Shown: positions 1-8,355, counted from the first letter of the stretch. The stretch is 64,000 nt of DNA from a bacterium (GCA_024742285.1 JANSYR010000002.1:124001-188000); one strand, 5' to 3'. Numbers and translations are program-made. The notes: generated from the sequence alone by a model not told the origin.

Positions 1-1
1 C

Positions 2-1126
2 GAGAACTGCTGCTTCATCCACGTCGCCCCGGTGCTCTACCAGTCGACCGCCGGCGAGGTGAAGACGAAGCCCGTCCAGCACTCCGTGAAGGAGTTGCAG
101 ACCGTCGGCCTCGCCCCGGACATCATCCTCTGCAGGACCGACCGCTTCCTCGAGAAGGGCATCAAGAGCAAGATCGCGCTCTTCTGCAACGTCGACGAAG
201 ACGCCGTGATCACGGCCAAGGACGTGAGCTCGATCTACGAGGTCCCGCTCGCCTTCGCCAAGGAGAACCTCGACGAGAAGATCGCCCAGGTCCTCAACAT
301 GTGGACCGGACGCCCGGACCTGCGCCACTGGGAGCGCCTCTTCAACGTGCAGCAGAACCCGGAGCGGCAGATCCGCATCGCGATGGTCGGCAAGTACGTC
401 GACCTGACCGAGAGCTACAAGTCGCTCAACGAAGCGCTCTACCACGGCGGCTTCGCCTGCGGCAACGAGGTCGTGATCGAGTACGTCGACTCGGAGAAGC
501 TCGAGGACACGGCCGAGCTCGCCGGCTACGACGGCATCTGCGTCCCCCACGGCTTCGGCTCGCGGGGAATCGAGGGCAAGATCCGCGCGATCCAGTACGT
601 CCGCGAGAACGAGATCCCGTTCCTCGGGATCTGCCTCGGGATGCAGATGGCCTGCATCGAGTTCGGTCGCAACGTCGTCGGCCTCGAAGGGGCGAACTCC
701 TCGGAGATGGTCGAGGACTCGCCGCACCCGGTGATCGACATCCTGCCCGAGCAGAAGGAGGTCGAGGACCTCGGCGGGACGATGCGACTCGGCGCCTACC
801 CCTGCGTCCTCCAGCCCGGCTCGAAGGCCGCGGAGGCCTACGGTCGGCTCCAGATCAGCGAGCGCCACCGCCATCGCTGGGAGTTCAACGAGGACTACAA
901 GGACCGGTTCCAGGCCGCCGGCATGCTCTTTTCGGGCTCGTCCCCGGACGGCCGACTGGTCGAGGTGATCGAGATCCCGAGCCACCCCTTCTTCGTGGCG
1001 TCGCAGTTCCACCCCGAGTTCAAGAGCAAGCCCTTCGACCCGCACCCGCTCTTCGAAGCCTTCGTCCGCGCCGCCAGCAAGCGGGCCACGGACCCCCCGA
1101 AGCCGCCGGCCGACCAGCCGGAATAG
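2..1126 (+). CDS. pyrG: CTP synthase, C-terminal part (5' end outside window)
   Basis: CTP synthase makes CTP from UTP, ATP and glutamine in the cytoplasm. The open frame runs in from the window edge, so about 175 N-terminal residues are missing; the GTG at 32 is internal. The visible part keeps the synthetase motif GEVKTKPVQHSVKEL and a full class I glutamine amidotransferase domain. That domain shows the oxyanion glycines in PHGFGSRG, the nucleophile elbow GICLGMQMA with the catalytic Cys, and SQFHPEF with the catalytic His and Glu. The C-terminus has a short Pro/Lys-rich tail, PPKPPADQPE. It is a core host gene with no sign of transfer and anchors the chromosomal side of the window. Confidence 0.97.
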   Translation, partial: ENCCFIHVAPVLYQSTAGEVKTKPVQHSVKELQTVGLAPDIILCRTDRFLEKGIKSKIALFCNVDEDAVITAKDVSSIYEVPLAFAKENLDEKIAQVLNMWTGRPDLRHWERLFNVQQNPERQIRIAMVGKYVDLTESYKSLNEALYHGGFACGNEVVIEYVDSEKLEDTAELAGYDGICVPHGFGSRGIEGKIRAIQYVRENEIPFLGICLGMQMACIEFGRNVVGLEGANSSEMVEDSPHPVIDILPEQKEVEDLGGTMRLGAYPCVLQPGSKAAEAYGRLQISERHRHRWEFNEDYKDRFQAAGMLFSGSSPDGRLVEVIEIPSHPFFVASQFHPEFKSKPFDPHPLFEAFVRAASKRATDPPKPPADQPE

Positions 1127-1216
1127 GCGCCGCAGGGGAGCCCGGCCGCGGCCTTCCGAACGGACCTCCCAAGGGCGGCAAGCCCCGGCGGAATCCGCTA
1201 AAACCTGTGGCCTCGT

Positions 1217-1293
1217 GGGGCGTTAGCTCAGCTGGCTAGAGCGCCGTGTTCACACCGCGGAGGTCGGTGGTTCGAGTCCACTACGCCCCACCA
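1217..1293 (+). tRNA. tRNA-Val (CAC anticodon)
   Basis: A 77-nt cloverleaf can be folded by eye. The acceptor GGGGCGT pairs with ACGCCCC, the D stem is GCTC/GAGC, and the anticodon arm CCGTG/CGCGG has loop TTCACAC with anticodon CAC (reads GTG). The T arm loop is TTCGAGT. The 3' CCA is encoded. It follows pyrG by 90 nt and is followed by two strong hairpins. Confidence 0.95.
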
Positions 1294-1320
1294 GCATTGT
1301 TCGGCGCTGCGCGCCTCTCG

Positions 1321-1347
1321 AAAGCCACCCTTATCTGGGGTGGCTTT
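1321..1347 (+). terminator. Terminator-like hairpin after tRNA-Val, copy 1
   Basis: A perfect 10-bp stem (AAAGCCACCC at 1321-1330 with GGGTGGCTTT at 1338-1347, 7-nt loop) is followed by CTT. It lies 28 nt downstream of the tRNA-Val CCA end and is the likely end of the pyrG/tRNA transcript. It is embedded in a unit that recurs just downstream. Confidence 0.7.
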
Positions 1348-1393
1348 CTTGCGCTGAGGGCTCGATTTCCTGGCGCGGTGCTGCGCGCCTCTC

Positions 1394-1422
1394 GAAGGCC
1401 TCCCCTTTTCGGGGAGGCCTTC
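1394..1422. terminator. Terminator-like hairpin, copy 2
   Basis: A 12-bp perfect stem (GAAGGCCTCCCC with GGGGAGGCCTTC) closes a 5-nt loop TTTTC. Its flanks, TGCTGCGCGCCTCTCGAA on the left and GCGCTGAGGGCT on the right, match those of the hairpin at 1321, so the unit is a tandem duplicate with a changed stem. It lies about 45 nt beyond the 3' end of the leftward cytochrome gene and could stop transcription from both sides. Confidence 0.6.
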
Positions 1423-1468
1423 TCGCGCTGAGGGCTTTGGTATTGCCCGTTTCGTCGAGGCGCGGGGG

Positions 1469-4400
1469 TCAGACGGTTCGGCGGCGGGCGAGGTGGGTGA
1501 GGGCGCCCAGCGCCGTGAGCAGGGGGAGGAGGCCGCTGGGCTCCGGGACGAGGGTGGGTTCGCAGGCGTCGCCCTGGAGGTCGACGTCGGCGTCTTCCTG
1601 GGCCAGGGAGCAGAAGCCGCCGGCGCCACAGTCCGTGGGCAGCGTGCACGCGGTGCCGCGCAGGTCCGGTTCGCCCGCGGTGCAGGTCCCGCCGCCGGGG
1701 CCGTTCGGGGCAGCGGGGCAATTGTCGACCCCGTTCAGCACGAGGTCGAGGTCGCGGTCGATCCCGATGCGTTGGCCGGATCCGGGGGGAACGGCGGTGT
1801 AGGTCAGCGTGAGCGCATCGCCGTCCGGGTCGGCCTTGGCGCGAAGCGCCGCCTCGGTGATCGGCGCCCCGCCGTCGTCCGGCGTATAGGTCCCGCCGGC
1901 GGTGCTGACCCAGCCCTTCTCGACGCCGGCTTCGACGGTCTTCACGACGACGTCGCACTGGGTGACGGCCCCGCCCAGGACGGCCGACTCGAAGGCCGTA
2001 CCGGCCATGTCGTCGAGGAGGGTGATGCGCGCGTTCACGTCGGTGACCTCGAAGGTCGCGGGGGTGATCGTCACCTGCTGCCCGACGATCGGCGCGACGT
2101 CGCTCGGCGCGGCGAGCATGAGCGCCTCGAGATCGGATTCCTGCTGGTTGTCGAGCGCGAACACGGGAGACTCGAAGAAGGTCTTGAGCGTGTCGACGGA
2201 GCCGTCGTGGAGGAAGCCCGTGCCGCGCACCTGGTCGCCGGACACGCTGAACATGCCGATCTTCTGAACCATGTTCCGGATGTGCGGGACCTTCACGTGC
2301 TGCACCGCGCCTTCGAAGCTCGCTTCGCCGCCGGTGCCGAAGAACCCGTTCACCGGATCGAGGGTGTGGCAGCCGTCGCAGTCCTCGACGGTGTCCGTCG
2401 CGTTGGGGTCGAGAGGGGCGCATTCGGTGGCGCCGGGGCCGCAGCTGAACCAGACGTCGTTGCCGCGCTGCTCGCTCGGAGCGGGTGCTGCGGCCGTGCG
2501 GAGCGTGTCGTCGAGGGAGCGCACGGGATTCGGCGGGAGCTGCACCTGGAGGATGAAGTCCGCGAACTGCTGCATCTCGGCGGGCGTGATCGTGCCCTCC
2601 TTCCCGATCAGTCCCTCGAAGGCGACGATGAAGTTCCGGAACGAGAGGTCTTCGTCGCAGGGGGCATTCGTCGCGTTCGCCTCGGCGTAGCCCGGCTGCG
2701 TGCAGGGATCCGTGCCGAAGAAGCCGTCGACGCGGTCACCCCGCCAGTGCATGCCGCCGTGGGTCGACATGCCTCGCAACGTCTGCGTCGTCATGGGCCC
2801 CTTCATCGGATGGAAGGGCTGGCTCGGCTGAGCTGCCTCGAGCAGCGGATCCGGCTGGGGCTGGTTGTTGGTCCCGACCCCACCATCCGGGTCACCGAGA
2901 TTCCAGGCCAGGGCGTCGAAGTCGCCGAAGATGTGGCAGCTCGCGCAGGAGCTCTCGCCGTTGCCCGAGGTGATCGTCGCGTCGTAGAGGAAGGGGCGCC
3001 CCGCGACGAGCGAGACCGGCTCCGGGTTGTGCAGCGGGTGGACGGCCCAGGTCTCGCGGGAGACGAGATCGATGACCTCGATCGCGTTGTTGAAGCGCGT
3101 CATCACGTAGAGCTTGCCGTTCGTCTCGTCGACGGCGACGCCGGACGGGCCACCCCCGATCGTGTCGAGGTAGTCGGCGCTCTGGGCCGTCGGGTCGAAG
3201 TTGGTCTCGAACGCCGGGTCCTCGAGCTCGGCGCGACTGAAGACACCGACCTTGGACGAGCCGAAGGCGGGGACGTAGATCGTCTCGCCGTCCGCCGAGA
3301 TCGTCGGTTGGAGGGGGGTCGCGAGGCTGTGGGTGATCTGCGCGTCGATGGCCGCGTGGTCCGCGCCGGCGTCCGTGTGGAGGGCGTCGTAGTCGATGTG
3401 CTGGTTCAGGTGCTGCACGTCCTGGGTCGGCCCCGACGGGTCGAGGATCGTGATGCGCGACTCCGACAGGTGCCCCTGTACGGTCGATCCGCCGTGCACA
3501 CCCGGCCCTTCGAAGCGGATGTGGTTCGGGCTCTCGATGTTGGTGACGTAGACCTTCCCGCTCGTCGGGTTCACGGCCATGTTGAAGAGGATCGTGCCGA
3601 CGGAATCGAAGACCGTACCGGCGGCCAGGGTGTCGGCGTTCAGAACGAACACGTCGTGGTCGGGCAGGTCGAAGGGGACCAGCGCGTTCCAGGATCGGCC
3701 GGCGGCGTCCTGCCAGTTCGCGCCATCGTATCTGACGATCACGCCGGTTTCGGGGGCGGCGTCGGAAGCGGCGTTGTCGTTCGGACCCGGAACACCGCCC
3801 GGCGCGCCGCCGCTCGGCCCGGCGCTGTCGAAGCCGTTCGGGACGAATTGCTCGGCGATCGTGGTCGTCTGATTGCCCGAGAGGAAGGCCGCCACGTAGA
3901 CGTGGGTGCCGTCCGTGGCGAGGGCGCGCGGCGTGTCGGCGAAGAAGGTGAGCACGTCGACGGGGGTGCCGCCGATCGTCGTGCCGAGCGCGAGCGCGTC
4001 GAAGACCCAGACGTCGGCGCGTCCGATCCCGGGCGTCGTGAACCGGGGATCGGCGGGGTCGCCCGGGCCGAAGACACCGGCGATCGAGGGGTGCGTGCGG
4101 TGCTGGCCGCGGTGGGCGGTGGTGATGAAGGCGCGGTTGCCGCCCGTGCCGGCGAAGACGATGTCGCGGGGCTCGTCGCCGACGAGGAGGGTGCGGGTGA
4201 CGTGCGGGGTCGCGCTCGAGACATCGACGATGCTCACGCTGTCCGAGAGATGGTTGACGACCCAGACCTCGTCGTCGGTTCGCGGGGCGACCGCGACCGG
4301 CTCCAACCCGACCGGGACCGACGCCGCGTGTTCGAGGGTGCCGAACACGACGTCGAAGATCTCGAGCGTGTTGTCCGGCGTGTTCACGGCGAAGAGGCGC

Positions 4401-4573
4401 GCGCCGTTCGGCGAAAGGGCGACCGGCCGCACGTGCCCGCTCTCGAAAGCGACGAAGGGGACCTGCGCTTCGGCGGGGGAGGGGATCAGGATCGAGCCGC
4501 CGACGGTCGCGACAGCGAGCAGGGCGGAGATCGGGCGCAGGAGGCGTAGAACGCGCAGAAAGAGCGGCAGCAT
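1469..4573 (-). CDS. Secreted YVTN-type beta-propeller/di-haem c-type cytochrome with PEP-CTERM tail
   Basis: This 1034-aa exported protein starts at an ATG with GGAG about 8 nt upstream and a Sec signal peptide of about 36 residues ending PSPAEA. Residues of about 40-480 hold YVTN/YncE-like propeller repeats (for example LSPNGARLFAV and DEVWVVNHLSDSVSIVD). Two c-type haem motifs follow: CASCH near residue 542 and CDGCH near 733, an arrangement like the MauG/cytochrome c peroxidase group. A Cys-rich, Asp-rich calcium-type segment lies near 960-1005. The last residues are VPEPSG, a hydrophobic stretch and LARRR, a canonical PEP-CTERM signal for exosortase sorting. The substrate is unknown; a periplasmic or surface redox role is inferred. 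The host therefore probably has an exosortase system, although none is encoded here. Confidence 0.88.
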   Translation of the reverse strand: MLPLFLRVLRLLRPISALLAVATVGGSILIPSPAEAQVPFVAFESGHVRPVALSPNGARLFAVNTPDNTLEIFDVVFGTLEHAASVPVGLEPVAVAPRTDDEVWVVNHLSDSVSIVDVSSATPHVTRTLLVGDEPRDIVFAGTGGNRAFITTAHRGQHRTHPSIAGVFGPGDPADPRFTTPGIGRADVWVFDALALGTTIGGTPVDVLTFFADTPRALATDGTHVYVAAFLSGNQTTTIAEQFVPNGFDSAGPSGGAPGGVPGPNDNAASDAAPETGVIVRYDGANWQDAAGRSWNALVPFDLPDHDVFVLNADTLAAGTVFDSVGTILFNMAVNPTSGKVYVTNIESPNHIRFEGPGVHGGSTVQGHLSESRITILDPSGPTQDVQHLNQHIDYDALHTDAGADHAAIDAQITHSLATPLQPTISADGETIYVPAFGSSKVGVFSRAELEDPAFETNFDPTAQSADYLDTIGGGPSGVAVDETNGKLYVMTRFNNAIEVIDLVSRETWAVHPLHNPEPVSLVAGRPFLYDATITSGNGESSCASCHIFGDFDALAWNLGDPDGGVGTNNQPQPDPLLEAAQPSQPFHPMKGPMTTQTLRGMSTHGGMHWRGDRVDGFFGTDPCTQPGYAEANATNAPCDEDLSFRNFIVAFEGLIGKEGTITPAEMQQFADFILQVQLPPNPVRSLDDTLRTAAAPAPSEQRGNDVWFSCGPGATECAPLDPNATDTVEDCDGCHTLDPVNGFFGTGGEASFEGAVQHVKVPHIRNMVQKIGMFSVSGDQVRGTGFLHDGSVDTLKTFFESPVFALDNQQESDLEALMLAAPSDVAPIVGQQVTITPATFEVTDVNARITLLDDMAGTAFESAVLGGAVTQCDVVVKTVEAGVEKGWVSTAGGTYTPDDGGAPITEAALRAKADPDGDALTLTYTAVPPGSGQRIGIDRDLDLVLNGVDNCPAAPNGPGGGTCTAGEPDLRGTACTLPTDCGAGGFCSLAQEDADVDLQGDACEPTLVPEPSGLLPLLTALGALTHLARRRTV

Positions 4574-4731
4574 GAGAAGACTCCAGATCGATGATCCAAG
4601 CACCCGGCCATCATACGTCGAGGGGCGAACCCGATGTCGGCGAATGCAGTTCCGGTCACGAAAATACGGGGGGATCGGCGCGATTCCTGCCTTCCGGCTG
4701 CAGCGGCCCTGCCTCACCGCGCCGGCGTCGA

Positions 4732-5151
4732 TCATTCGGCCCCCATGATCTGAACGACGTAGCGCCGGAGGTTCAGCGCATGGACCCCCTCGACATCGAC
4801 CTCGATCAGGTATCGCCCCGGTCGGAGAAAAGCCCCGTCCAGTTCCAGCCCGAACGTCGATTCGGTTCCCGCGACGCGCTCCACGCGGGTCTCCAGTCGC
4901 CGGCCGTCCTCGGTGACGACCCGCGCCGTGCGCGTCGGCTCGGCGCCGCCGTCGTCGAGGACGACGCGGAAGGCGACGGGTGCTCCTCGGTCGAGGTCGC
5001 TCTCGACGAGCGAGAGTCGGCCTCGCTCCGCGATCTCGAAGACCTGTACTTCCTCCCCGCCCGATCCGTCCACGCAGGCGAGGAAGGCCATGCCGATCCC
5101 CAGGATCCTGGCCCGAGCCCCTCGCGGCCGCCGCACGCCCGTCTGGCCCAT
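4732..5151 (-). CDS. Small exported (possibly lipo-)protein, unknown function
   Basis: This 139-aa protein starts at an ATG after a strong GAGGGGGG ribosome site. Basic residues (VRRPRGARAR) precede a short hydrophobic stretch, GIGMAFLAC, and the Cys could be a weak lipobox. The rest is beta-rich with no recognised family (VFEIAERGRLSLVESD, FLRPGRYLIEVDVEGVH); the GRYLIEV-type ending resembles a small Ig-like or carrier fold. It lies 158 nt upstream of the cytochrome gene in the same direction, so the two may be co-expressed. Function is not assigned. Confidence 0.7.
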   Translation of the reverse strand: MGQTGVRRPRGARARILGIGMAFLACVDGSGGEEVQVFEIAERGRLSLVESDLDRGAPVAFRVVLDDGGAEPTRTARVVTEDGRRLETRVERVAGTESTFGLELDGAFLRPGRYLIEVDVEGVHALNLRRYVVQIMGAE

Positions 5152-5219
5152 GCCCCCCTCTGACCTCCATCCGTTCGCGTTCGTTTTTGCGTTCGAGATT
5201 GCTAGGATACGCGCCCTGT

Positions 5220-5296
5220 GGCCCGGTAGCTCAGCTGGATAGAGCACCAGCCTCCGAAGCTGGGGGTCGCGCGTTCGAATCGCGCCCGGGTCACCA
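5220..5296 (+). tRNA. tRNA-Arg (CCG anticodon), integration target of element A
   Basis: The cloverleaf has acceptor GGCCCGG/CCGGGTC, D stem GCTC/GAGC, anticodon stem CCAGC/GCTGG with loop CTCCGAA (anticodon CCG, reads CGG), T stem GCGCG/CGCGC with loop TTCGAAT, and an encoded CCA. Its last 47 nt are repeated exactly at 47133-47179, so it is the attachment site of the prophage and remains intact at the left junction. A weak -10-like TAGGAT lies 12 nt upstream. Confidence 0.96.
5250..5296 (+). other. att core, left copy (element A attL inside tRNA-Arg)
   Basis: This is the 3' 47 nt of tRNA-Arg, from the anticodon arm (GCCTCCGAAGCTGG...) to the CCA end. It is identical to 47133-47179; identity ends with T versus C just after CCA and with CA versus GG on the 5' side. 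The integrase gene ends 13 nt away, the usual arrangement for tRNA-targeting tyrosine recombinases. Confidence 0.93.
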
Positions 5297-5308
5297 TTTT
5301 TCAACCAG

Positions 5309-6502
5309 TTACGAGGCATCGGCACTCCGTTCGGTCGGGCTCGGTCGGGATTCGGTCGGGTGGACGAGACGAAGGAAGCCCATGTCCGGCGTCTCCTCGG
5401 GGACGAAGTGCGCGTACCGGCGGAGCGTGGTCGCCGGATCGCTGTGGCCGAGCGCGTGCTGCACCCAGGTGATCGACTTTCCCGCGTCGAGCGCCCAGCT
5501 CGCGAACGTGTGGCGGGTCGCGTGGAAGGCGAGGGGGCGAATCGTCGGCTCGCCCTGGTCGTCGACGCAGCGAGTCCGCAGGCGGCGCCACGAGCGCCCG
5601 AAGTTCTTCTCTTCCCACTGATCCCCGTTCGCGTTCGTGAACACCCAGCCGGGCTCTGAGAAGGCGCCCTCGCGCTTCTTCCGGGATGCGCGCCACTCGT
5701 CGAGCAGCGCGCGGAAGTCGCTCGAGAGGGCCACCGTGCGCGGCTTGCCGCTCTTCGGCGCCTTGATCCGACCTCGCACGAGCGCCCGGCGGATCCGGAT
5801 CTCCTCGCGCCCCACGTCCTCCCAGCGAAGCGCGAGGAGCTCGCCGCGGCGCATCCCCGTGCAGAGGGCCGCGAAGAGCACCGGGTAGACGAACCGCTCC
5901 CGGTCGCGCGCCTTCGCGAGGAGCTGCTCGACCTCATCGCGCGTCCAGGCGTCGACCTCGCGCACGCCCTCCTCGACGTACTTCCGTTCGATCTGCGCGA
6001 CGAGCTGGCCGCAGTTGATCGCCGGGTTCCGGTCGAGGAGACCCGCCTCGACGTGCAGCGAGTACACCCGGCGCAGCGCCGACAGCGCATTCTTGATCGT
6101 GGCTGCGCTCTTCTTCGCGCGGAAGCGGTCATCGATGAACTCGATCAGGTCTTCCCGGGTGATGCCCCGAATCTCGCGCGACCCGAAGTAGGGGATCAGG
6201 TGCGTCTCGATGCTGTTGCGGTGGGTCTCCTCGGTCGAGTCGGCCATCGTCTTTCCGTGGATCGTGATCCACCCGCGCATCGTCTCGTCGAGCGGCATGG
6301 GCCCGCCCTCGAACCACCGGTCCGCGGCTTCCCCCTCCTGGTTCAGTTGGGCGGCGATGGCCTCGGCCGTGGCCTGATCCTTCACCTTGCGCCCCTTGGT
6401 TCGGTTGCCCTCGTAGACGAAGACGAACCACCCCTCGGAGACGCGGGTCCCGTCCTTCCGCTTCCTGAATCGCTCGCGCGCTTTGGCTCTCATGGTCGAC
6501 AC
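5309..6502 (-). CDS. int: Tyrosine recombinase (integrase) of element A
   Basis: This 397-aa site-specific recombinase is predicted to catalyse integration and excision at the tRNA-Arg att core. The N-terminal Arg/Lys-rich part (RAKARERFRKRKDG, then GWFVFVYEG) is an arm-binding type domain, followed by a SAM-like core-binding domain (near 85-190, YSLHVEAGLLDRNPA). The catalytic domain shows Arg in CTGMRRGELLALRW near residue 216, HATRHTFASW near 327 and GHSDPATTLRRYAHF with the Tyr nucleophile near 362. The GTG start at 6502 is preferred because GGAGG lies 8 nt upstream; an ATG nine bases downstream is too far from it. It begins 1 nt after the excisionase stop and is probably co-translated. 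Element B carries a close paralogue. Confidence 0.95.
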   Translation of the reverse strand: MSTMRAKARERFRKRKDGTRVSEGWFVFVYEGNRTKGRKVKDQATAEAIAAQLNQEGEAADRWFEGGPMPLDETMRGWITIHGKTMADSTEETHRNSIETHLIPYFGSREIRGITREDLIEFIDDRFRAKKSAATIKNALSALRRVYSLHVEAGLLDRNPAINCGQLVAQIERKYVEEGVREVDAWTRDEVEQLLAKARDRERFVYPVLFAALCTGMRRGELLALRWEDVGREEIRIRRALVRGRIKAPKSGKPRTVALSSDFRALLDEWRASRKKREGAFSEPGWVFTNANGDQWEEKNFGRSWRRLRTRCVDDQGEPTIRPLAFHATRHTFASWALDAGKSITWVQHALGHSDPATTLRRYAHFVPEETPDMGFLRLVHPTESRPSPTERSADAS

Positions 6503-6503
6503 G

Positions 6504-6782
6504 CTAGCCACCTCCCCGGAGCGCACGCATCGCGGTTCGGTCCGCGCTCGACAGCCGCACGCGCGGCGCGGACGGATTCTCTTGCGATTCCGGGGACTCA
6601 CCGACGACCCTTCGCACGGATTCGACGGTGACGAAGATTTTGCCTGCCCGGGTCCGGTGCTCGAGCTCGTCCCGATCGACCATGGCGCGGACGGTGCCCG
6701 GGGCGATGCCGAGGATCGCGCCCGCCTCGCGGAGCGAGAGGTCCGGCAGCTCGCGCCAGTGGAGCAGGGTGCGCTCGATCAT
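6504..6782 (-). CDS. Excisionase-type helix-turn-helix protein
   Basis: This 92-aa protein has an ATG start with GGGAGGGG upstream. The helix-turn-helix/winged core LSLREAGAILGIAPGTVRAM is followed by KIFVTVESVRRVVG, the layout of small excisionase or MerR-like DNA-binding proteins. It sits directly upstream of the integrase in the same operon. The gene at 48805-49083 in element B has the same length, order and motif layout (LSVKESAAVLGVGDRSVR). A role in directing excision is inferred from this position; a regulatory role alone is possible. Confidence 0.8.
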   Translation of the reverse strand: MIERTLLHWRELPDLSLREAGAILGIAPGTVRAMVDRDELEHRTRAGKIFVTVESVRRVVGESPESQENPSAPRVRLSSADRTAMRALRGGG

Positions 6783-6816
6783 GCGCCCCTCCCCTCGGCT
6801 CCGATGTCCGGCGGGG

Positions 6817-7170
6817 TCAAAAGAACTCTCCGACACAGAGGTCCCAGGTGCCCTCGCCGTGGGCGATGCAGTGATTGTCAATCATGTGCCTGTGCGGCGG
6901 CTTACCACCCCAGCTTCGCTCGGTGACGATTACGTCCATTTCCTCCGGTGCGACAATCGTTCCGTATTCGTTGACGATCGTGCTGCCTTCGAGCGCCCAT
7001 CGCTCTCGCCAATCGTCGAGGTTGTGGATCTCCTCTTCCGGAATGACGTGAAGGCTGAAGCACCACCCGCCCGACGACTTGCCGATATGGAGATCGTCTT
7101 GGAACTCGACATGGCCGCACGTCTCGCACGGCTCCTCCGACTTCGGTCGCCAGTAGTAGTTCGTGCCCAC
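6817..7170 (-). CDS. Conserved phage protein of the MGTNYY type, unknown function
   Basis: This 117-aa protein opens with MGTNYYWRP, an N-terminus I recognise from small hypothetical proteins of many tailed phages. It has one CETCGH pair, a central Trp-rich stretch (SSGGWCFSLHVIP) and a late HRHMIDNHCIAHGEG segment rich in His, so metal binding is possible. It is part of the leftward early operon, and its start codon touches the stop of the next gene upstream. No function is known to me. Confidence 0.75.
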   Translation of the reverse strand: MGTNYYWRPKSEEPCETCGHVEFQDDLHIGKSSGGWCFSLHVIPEEEIHNLDDWRERWALEGSTIVNEYGTIVAPEEMDVIVTERSWGGKPPHRHMIDNHCIAHGEGTWDLCVGEFF

Positions 7171-7532
7171 TACTCTCCCCCTCCCTCGACCCGCGCGAGC
7201 GAGGCGCGGAGTTCGTCGATCTCGTCGGCGTTGATTTCGTAGTAATCCCCGCCATCGCAGTCGGTCAGGCGATTATTCTCCAAGACGACCCGCACTCGGT
7301 TGACGAGCCCCTCGACGGCGGTGCGGTAGGCGCTCGGGTCGGGGATGCCTTGGAATGCGTTCACGCAGGCGACTGCCCTTTGGAAATGGGCCATCTCCTC
7401 GGGCATTCCGCCGATGTCGTGCAAGATGGCCCCTTCGGAGTCCTCATCGAGCGAAACAATTCTCGGGTGCCTCTCGCCGTTAAAGTGCGTGGCGTAAAGC
7501 GTCCACGGCTCTCCGTACTTCCCCTCACTCAT
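7170..7532 (-). CDS. Early-operon phage protein, unknown function
   Basis: A 120-aa acidic protein. The middle (FQRAVACVNAFQGIPDP) matches a segment common in small phage proteins of unknown role (of the type RAVACVNACAGI-P). It overlaps the upstream gene by 8 nt and abuts the downstream one, so it is translated as part of the leftward operon. No catalytic motif is visible. Confidence 0.72.
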   Translation of the reverse strand: MSEGKYGEPWTLYATHFNGERHPRIVSLDEDSEGAILHDIGGMPEEMAHFQRAVACVNAFQGIPDPSAYRTAVEGLVNRVRVVLENNRLTDCDGGDYYEINADEIDELRASLARVEGGGE

Positions 7533-7935
7533 CGGATTCCCTTGCCATTGCTAGGTCGATCGCCTCTTCGTAGCTGTCTCCGTTTGCGATCCTCTTGCGG
7601 TCGCGCAGTCCGTTGTTTTCCAGGATCGGTCGGTTGATCCACGCCCCCAGCGGACCCTTAATTGCCTCGATCCCATCACCGCGCTCTGCTTGCTTCAAGA
7701 CCCACGCGAGTCGGGCTTCGGCGCGCTTCGCCCGCTGCAAGACGCTCACGTAATCTCCGCACGCTTGGCCAAACAGGTTCTCTGCGCCTGTTAGTCGATC
7801 ACGCAGGCGTTCGACCCCGGCTGCCAGCTCACGGCAGAACTCCGCGTGGTCCGTCGTCCCGTCACCTTCGAATCGCTCTGCCATCTCCAGCAGGACGATC
7901 ATACGCTTGTCCCAATCGGCTACCGGCTCACCCAC
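7525..7935 (-). CDS. Early-operon phage protein, helical, unknown function
   Basis: About 136 aa, mostly helical and charged (RLRDRLTGAENLFGQ, RAKRAEARLAWVLKQAERGDG). The GTG at 7935 is chosen because GAGGGGGA sits 5 nt upstream and it gives the 8-nt overlap with the upstream gene that recurs in this operon; a GTG at 7950 would add five residues. Function unknown. Confidence 0.65.
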   Translation of the reverse strand: MGEPVADWDKRMIVLLEMAERFEGDGTTDHAEFCRELAAGVERLRDRLTGAENLFGQACGDYVSVLQRAKRAEARLAWVLKQAERGDGIEAIKGPLGAWINRPILENNGLRDRKRIANGDSYEEAIDLAMARESDE

Positions 7936-8164
7936 GAGATTCCCCCTCACGATCGATCAGCGTCATTCGGTACAGCGGCAGGATGTACTCGCTCCCGTTC
8001 TCATGTTTGATGAGAGCGGAGGGAACAAAATCCATCGGCCCCTTGATCTGTACGACTTCGATCGACTCGACACCGATGCGCCCAACGGTGTACCCCTCGG
8101 AGGCGTCCTCTCCGAAGTAGACGCCCTTGAGCTTGTCGCCTGTGTGGAACGTCTCGTTGCTCAT
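7928..8164 (-). CDS. Small early-operon phage protein, unknown function
   Basis: A 78-aa protein predicted to be mostly beta (GDKLKGVYFGEDASEGYTVGRIGVESIEVVQIKG is the core, here only described: a glycine- and valine-rich barrel-like half). ATG start; it overlaps the upstream gene by 4 nt (ATGA). No family recognised. Confidence 0.65.
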   Translation of the reverse strand: MSNETFHTGDKLKGVYFGEDASEGYTVGRIGVESIEVVQIKGPMDFVPSALIKHENGSEYILPLYRMTLIDREGESRG

Positions 8165-8355
8165 TCCGAGGCCCCCTTAGCGTCGCGGGCTTCGGGCATG
8201 GCGTCGGCGATCTCGTAGGACTTATCCGCGAGATTCTTCGCGCTCGGCGGGCATCCCGTCCACTTTTTCGCACAGAGACCAGTCAGGGCGGCCATCGCGT
8301 ATCGATCCCGCAGCGCGTCCTGTTCTTCTTCCGTCATATCTTCGAGGCGGGGCAT
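8161..8355 (-). CDS. Small early-operon phage protein, unknown function
   Basis: A 64-aa protein, MPRLEDMTEEEQDALRDR at the start, with two Cys (TGLCAKKWTGCPP). GAGGAG precedes the ATG. Its start overlaps the TAA of the upstream regulator by one base (TAATG). The short acidic helix at the N-terminus may mediate protein contacts. Nothing more can be said. Confidence 0.65.
   Translation of the reverse strand: MPRLEDMTEEEQDALRDRYAMAALTGLCAKKWTGCPPSAKNLADKSYEIADAMPEARDAKGASE

Noticed and set aside
1228-2423. Leftward open frames reading VDSNHRPPRCEHG or EARS-type peptides over tRNA-Val
   Set aside because: They are antisense translations of the tRNA and its hairpins, a common false annotation.
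1493-4549. 1018-aa open frame on the plus strand across the cytochrome gene
   Set aside because: It is the antisense shadow of the well-supported leftward gene (signal peptide, CxxCH motifs, PEP-CTERM); its composition is Arg/Val/Glu-rich without motifs, as expected for high-GC shadows.
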